A stretch of 8,433 nt of DNA from Chloroflexota bacterium (lineage in GTDB: Bacteria; Chloroflexota; Dehalococcoidia; Lucifugimonadales; Lucifugimonadaceae), in the NCBI GenBank assembly GCA_016189845.1, contig JACPRT010000115.1, positions 1 to 8,433 on the forward strand. The letters run 5' to 3'. Under the pieces are notes generated by a model, which had not been told where the DNA came from, made no database searches, and saw only the letters and a program-made list of their open reading frames with translations. This document shows, piece by piece, positions 6,136 through 8,433 of the stretch (position 1 is its first letter; every line of letters begins with the position of its first letter). The position numbers and the translations under genes are program-made.

Positions 6136-6539
6136 TGTTGCTGCTCGATAGCGAAGCGTTGTCGGCCGTGGCCCACGGACCGGCTGCACGACGGGACCGG
6201 GTGCGTGCCCTCATTTCTGTAATGCGGAAACGAGAACTTCCCGTCTGCATTGTTGCCGCAGTTCTCGCCGAGGTAATTCGTGGCCGTCGTGAGGACGCCG
6301 CGGTATTCGCAGGATTGCGCAGAGAGCGCGTTCAGGTGCTCGCCGTTGATGCCCGGGCAGGCGTCAGGGCCGGACAGCTTCTTGGTCGGATCCGTGCGGG
6401 CTCAGAATTGGCGATCGACGCGTTCTCAGTTGCGGTCGCCGACCTCGCCGGAGGCGCGATCATCGCGACCGTCGACGTCTCCGACCTCCGCAGGCTCGCT
6501 TCAAGAGCCCGTGCAGTAGTCGTGGCCGGTATTGGGTGA
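6135..6539 (+). CDS. PIN-domain ribonuclease toxin (VapC-type)
   Basis: A 134-residue PIN-domain endoribonuclease, the toxin of the type II pair formed with the preceding gene; family members cut tRNA or rRNA and arrest growth when freed from antitoxin. The acidic active site is complete: Asp5 in LLLDSEAL, Glu46 in VLAEVIRG, Asp95 in AIDAFSVAVA, and Asp114/Asp117 in ATVDVSDLRRLA. The last block varies from the usual TSDxxDL. I place the start at the ATG overlapping the antitoxin stop, since it begins exactly at the first PIN strand; upstream extension to 6012 would run through the antitoxin in another frame and add residues with no family character. The gene ends 15 bp before the convergent copper-protein gene. 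The RNA target is not predictable from sequence. Confidence 0.87.
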   Translation: MLLLDSEALSAVAHGPAARRDRVRALISVMRKRELPVCIVAAVLAEVIRGRREDAAVFAGLRRERVQVLAVDARAGVRAGQLLGRIRAGSELAIDAFSVAVADLAGGAIIATVDVSDLRRLASRARAVVVAGIG

Positions 6540-6554
6540 GACTGATCCGTCCAG

Positions 6555-7487
6555 TCAGCCCTCGACGAGTACCTGGCCGGTCATGTTCGTGTGCGCCGAG
6601 CAGTGGTACCCGTAGATGCCGGATTTGTCGAACGTGAACGCATAGCTCTGGCCTTTCTCCAACGCCGAGGAGTTGAGGGCGGCCAGGCCGTTGTGGCTTG
6701 GATGCGGGTCGGTGTTCACGAAGTGGACGACCTCGTCGTCGTTGGTCCAAGTCACCTTCGTGCCGGCGCTCACAACGATCCGCTGCGGTGAGAAGGTGAT
6801 GTCCTTCATTGCGATGGCCACCTGGGACCTTCCTCGCATGTTCTCGAAGCTCCCCGCCTTCGCCGAGTCCACCACGAACGAGACGCTGCCCTCGTGGCAG
6901 GAACGGTCAGGCCAGCACGCCTTGTAGGTCACCGTGTACACGCCGTCTCCGGTTCCGCCGGTCACGGGCGCCGACATCGTCAGCTGGTTGGCCGAAACGA
7001 TCCTCGTTCCGAGCGTCACGGGCTGACCGTCGCGGGTGACCGCCAACGAAGAATCCGCGTGCAGGTTAAAGTTGAAGCTCAGCACGATCGAGTTTGGCGC
7101 CTGCGGCAGGACGTCGCCATGGTTTGGGACGGAGTCGACGAAGTGCGGGGCGACGATCTTGTCCGGCACCTTCGTCATCATGGCGTCGCCTTCTTTGGCC
7201 ATCATGGCGTCGCCTTCTTTCGCCATCGAATCACCCGACTTCTCCGTCGAGCCGTCCTTTGCCATGGCGTCGCCTTCTTTGGCCATGGAGTCCCCCTCCT
7301 TGGCCATCGAATCTCCCTTAGTCATGACGTCATCCGGCTTCGCCATGGTCTCCCCGGTCTTTTCCATAGTCCCGCCGGGCTTCTCCATGGTCTCGCCTGA
7401 TTCGGCCTTCGCGCAGGCGACGCCCAGCGGCAACGCCGCGACGAGCAATACAACGAGAAGCAGCAGGCCCGATCGCATCCGATTCAT
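6555..7487 (-). CDS. Exported Met-rich CopC-like/cupredoxin fusion, predicted copper protein
   Basis: A 310-residue predicted extracytoplasmic copper protein in four parts. Residues 1-25 are a signal peptide ending LGVAC, a possible but atypical lipobox (Cys25). Residues 33-109 are a repeat linker. Residues about 110-207 resemble CopC: APHFVDSVPNHGDVLPQAP matches the family opening, and CWPDRSCHEGSVSFVV sits where CopC has its DGHxxxG strand, with two Cys that could form a disulfide. Residues about 222-310 are a plastocyanin-like cupredoxin with type 1 copper ligands His255, Cys296, His299 and Met302; the C-x2-H-x2-M spacing is amicyanin-like. The ATG at 7487 has AAGGAG seven nt upstream (complement of 7495-7500); a GTG at 7490 would be too close. 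It is divergent from the thioredoxin gene. Possible roles are electron transfer, copper storage or delivery to an oxidase. Confidence 0.85.
   Translation of the reverse strand: MNRMRSGLLLLVVLLVAALPLGVACAKAESGETMEKPGGTMEKTGETMAKPDDVMTKGDSMAKEGDSMAKEGDAMAKDGSTEKSGDSMAKEGDAMMAKEGDAMMTKVPDKIVAPHFVDSVPNHGDVLPQAPNSIVLSFNFNLHADSSLAVTRDGQPVTLGTRIVSANQLTMSAPVTGGTGDGVYTVTYKACWPDRSCHEGSVSFVVDSAKAGSFENMRGRSQVAIAMKDITFSPQRIVVSAGTKVTWTNDDEVVHFVNTDPHPSHNGLAALNSSALEKGQSYAFTFDKSGIYGYHCSAHTNMTGQVLVEG
7161..7391 (-). repeat. Coding repeat array, about 11 units of xMxKxGD
   Basis: Within the copper protein, about 11 consecutive 6-8 residue units follow the pattern [STA]M[AET]K[EPT]G[DE], for example TMEKPGG, SMAKEGD and AMMAKEGD; one unit (STEKSGD) lacks Met. 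At DNA level, 24-bp copies at 7177-7200 and 7201-7224 differ by one base, and the 21-bp core recurs exactly at 7264-7284, so the array grew by unit duplication. Twelve Met in a charged flexible linker suggest weak Cu(I) binding, by analogy with Met-rich copper proteins; this is inference. Confidence 0.85.
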
Positions 7488-7490
7488 CAC

Positions 7491-7670
7491 GTCTCTCCTT
7501 GGGTGGTCGATCCCGAGAGACTCGCGCCGGTAGATTGCCGAACCCTTGCAGACATTACGAAAGGATTAATTTTTCGGCGGCCCGGATTTTTTTGGAGCCG
7601 ATCGAGGGATTTAAGGAACCCGTAATCTTCTTCACGGCGACGCAATCATTGGCCGCGAGCATGCCGTGTC
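7491..7670. promoter_or_regulatory. Divergent AT-rich intergenic region between copper protein and thioredoxin genes
   Basis: About 180 bp separate the two divergent genes. The centre (about 7552-7615) is markedly AT-rich against a GC-rich background and includes runs of T at 7570-7574 and 7587-7593 and an ATTAAT core. An inverted repeat CGAAA/TTTCG (7558-7562 and 7572-7576, 9-bp spacer) surrounds that core and could be a regulator site. I could not pick convincing -35/-10 pairs for either direction, and no classical CsoR or CueR operator is visible. Confidence 0.4.
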
Positions 7671-8433
7671 ATGCACCTCGAAGGTTGGACGCTCTGGACG
7701 GCTCGGATCGCCGCGATCGCTGCCATCGCAGGGGCAATCGTCGCAATCGAGGCGACCATCGCCCCCGAGCGGAGCAGTGGTTCCTCTCCCGCTCCGGCCG
7801 CAACAGGCGCCACCAGCGTCTCAGGCAAGCCGGATGCAGCCTCCACGTCTGGAGCCCGGACCGCGCCGGAGATCCGAGAAATCGCAGCCTGGATCAATTC
7901 GGAGCCTCTCGCCCTTTCGGACCTGCGGGGCAAGGTCGTGCTGATCGACTTCTGGGCGTACTCCTGCATCAACTGCATCCGGACGGTGCCACACCTCCGC
8001 GAATGGCATTCAAAATACTCGCCCCGCGGTCTCGTGATGATTGGCCTCCACGCGCCCGAATTCGAGTTCGAGCGCGTCGAGGAAAACGTCCGCGACGCCG
8101 TCCTCAAGCAGGGCATCACCTGGCCCGTTGGCCTGGACAACGGCTTCGCAACGTGGAACGCCTATGGCAACCGGTACTGGCCGCGGAAATACCTGATCGA
8201 CAGGGACGGCGTCATCCGCTACAACCGGATCGGCGAGGGCGGCTACGTGGAGACCGAACGGCAGATCCGGAAGCTCCTGGTCGAGGCGGGCGCGAGCGTC
8301 GACGACATCCCAATTGGCGGTGCGGACGACCGGCCGATTGGCGGCGCCCTCGTTACGAGGGAGCTCTATGCAGGATATGGATGGGCCTCGGGCGGATTTT
8401 TGGGCAACGCGGGAGACGCGCCCCACGACCGTC
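7671..8433 (+). CDS. Membrane-anchored DipZ/TlpA-like thioredoxin-family protein, 3' end missing
   Basis: The first 254 residues of an extracytoplasmic thiol-disulfide oxidoreductase. Residues about 6-31 form one membrane anchor (WTLWTARIAAIAAIAG onward), followed by a Ser/Ala/Pro-rich spacer. The thioredoxin domain starts near residue 66: LIDFWAYSCINCIRTVP holds the redox pair Cys99-Ile-Asn-Cys102, the CINC form typical of DipZ-like redoxins. IGLHAPEFEFERVEENV and AYGNRYWPRKYLIDRDG, which contains the cis-Pro region, also match that family. After about 220, the ALVTRELYAGYGW stretch resembles the start of the extra C-terminal domain of DipZ-like proteins; the gene runs off the window. ATG 7671 is the only ordinary start downstream of an in-frame stop at 7623-7625. 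No strong Shine-Dalgarno is seen. The divergent copper-protein neighbour suggests a role in keeping copper-site or cytochrome thiols reduced; that role is inferred. Confidence 0.87.
   Translation, partial: MHLEGWTLWTARIAAIAAIAGAIVAIEATIAPERSSGSSPAPAATGATSVSGKPDAASTSGARTAPEIREIAAWINSEPLALSDLRGKVVLIDFWAYSCINCIRTVPHLREWHSKYSPRGLVMIGLHAPEFEFERVEENVRDAVLKQGITWPVGLDNGFATWNAYGNRYWPRKYLIDRDGVIRYNRIGEGGYVETERQIRKLLVEAGASVDDIPIGGADDRPIGGALVTRELYAGYGWASGGFLGNAGDAPHDR

Noticed and set aside
6540..6556. GACTG/CAGTC hairpin between toxin and copper-protein genes as terminator
   Set aside because: The stem is only 5 bp with a 7-nt loop, no T-run, and it overlaps the copper-protein stop codon; too weak to annotate.
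7161..7391. CRISPR-like repeat array
   Set aside because: Repeats are directly adjacent without spacers, keep a reading frame and encode part of a clear exported protein.
7036..7533. Plus-strand open frame with MASPSLAI-like repeats
   Set aside because: The repeats are the reverse complement of the Met/Lys/Glu repeats in the copper protein, which has a signal peptide, ribosome site and ligand motifs.

Overview
The window is GC-rich bacterial chromosome with short intergenic gaps and six or seven transcription units. No rRNA, tRNA, insertion sequence or CRISPR array is visible. The Pro/Thr-rich linker of the large lipoprotein, the Met/Lys/Glu/Gly/Asp repeat linker of the cupredoxin protein, the DipZ-like redoxin and the enolase-superfamily dehydratase together resemble environmental Chloroflexota (Dehalococcoidia/SAR202-like). 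That placement is an impression from gene style and was not tested by a search.

Layout. (1) 1-1310, plus: the 3' end of a metal-type ABC ATPase and its ABC-3 family permease, the tail of a ZnuABC/MntABC-like uptake operon whose earlier genes lie outside the window. (2) 1395-1844, plus: a small TerB-like acidic protein behind a leader containing two perfect hairpins. (3) 1884-3365, minus: a large lipoprotein with a long Pro/Thr linker and a domain that looks like an M23 peptidase fold lacking its last metal motif. A hairpin sits between its 3' end and that of the TerB-like gene. (4) 3366-3701: a non-coding stretch holding a GNAT acetyltransferase C-terminal remnant (minus) and a good promoter for the next gene. 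(5) 3702-4874, plus, and 4900-5787, minus: a mandelate racemase-type sugar-acid dehydratase converging on a TIM-barrel sugar phosphate isomerase/epimerase, plausibly carbohydrate catabolism. (6) 5863-6539, plus: a complete VapBC-type toxin-antitoxin pair, with tandem 8-bp repeats and a short inverted repeat in its promoter region. (7) 6555-7487, minus: an exported Met-rich CopC-like/cupredoxin fusion. It is divergent from (8) 7671-end, plus: a membrane-anchored DipZ/TlpA-like thioredoxin cut by the window edge. The last two share an AT-rich 183-bp intergenic region and could form an extracytoplasmic copper/thiol module.

Most of the window is recognisable accessory metabolism and envelope biology. 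The least ordinary items are the repeat-bearing copper protein with its thioredoxin neighbour, the apparently inactivated M23-like lipoprotein, the divergent Walker B strand of the ABC ATPase, and the GNAT remnant carrying the dehydratase promoter. I see no clear evidence of a wholly new multi-gene system.
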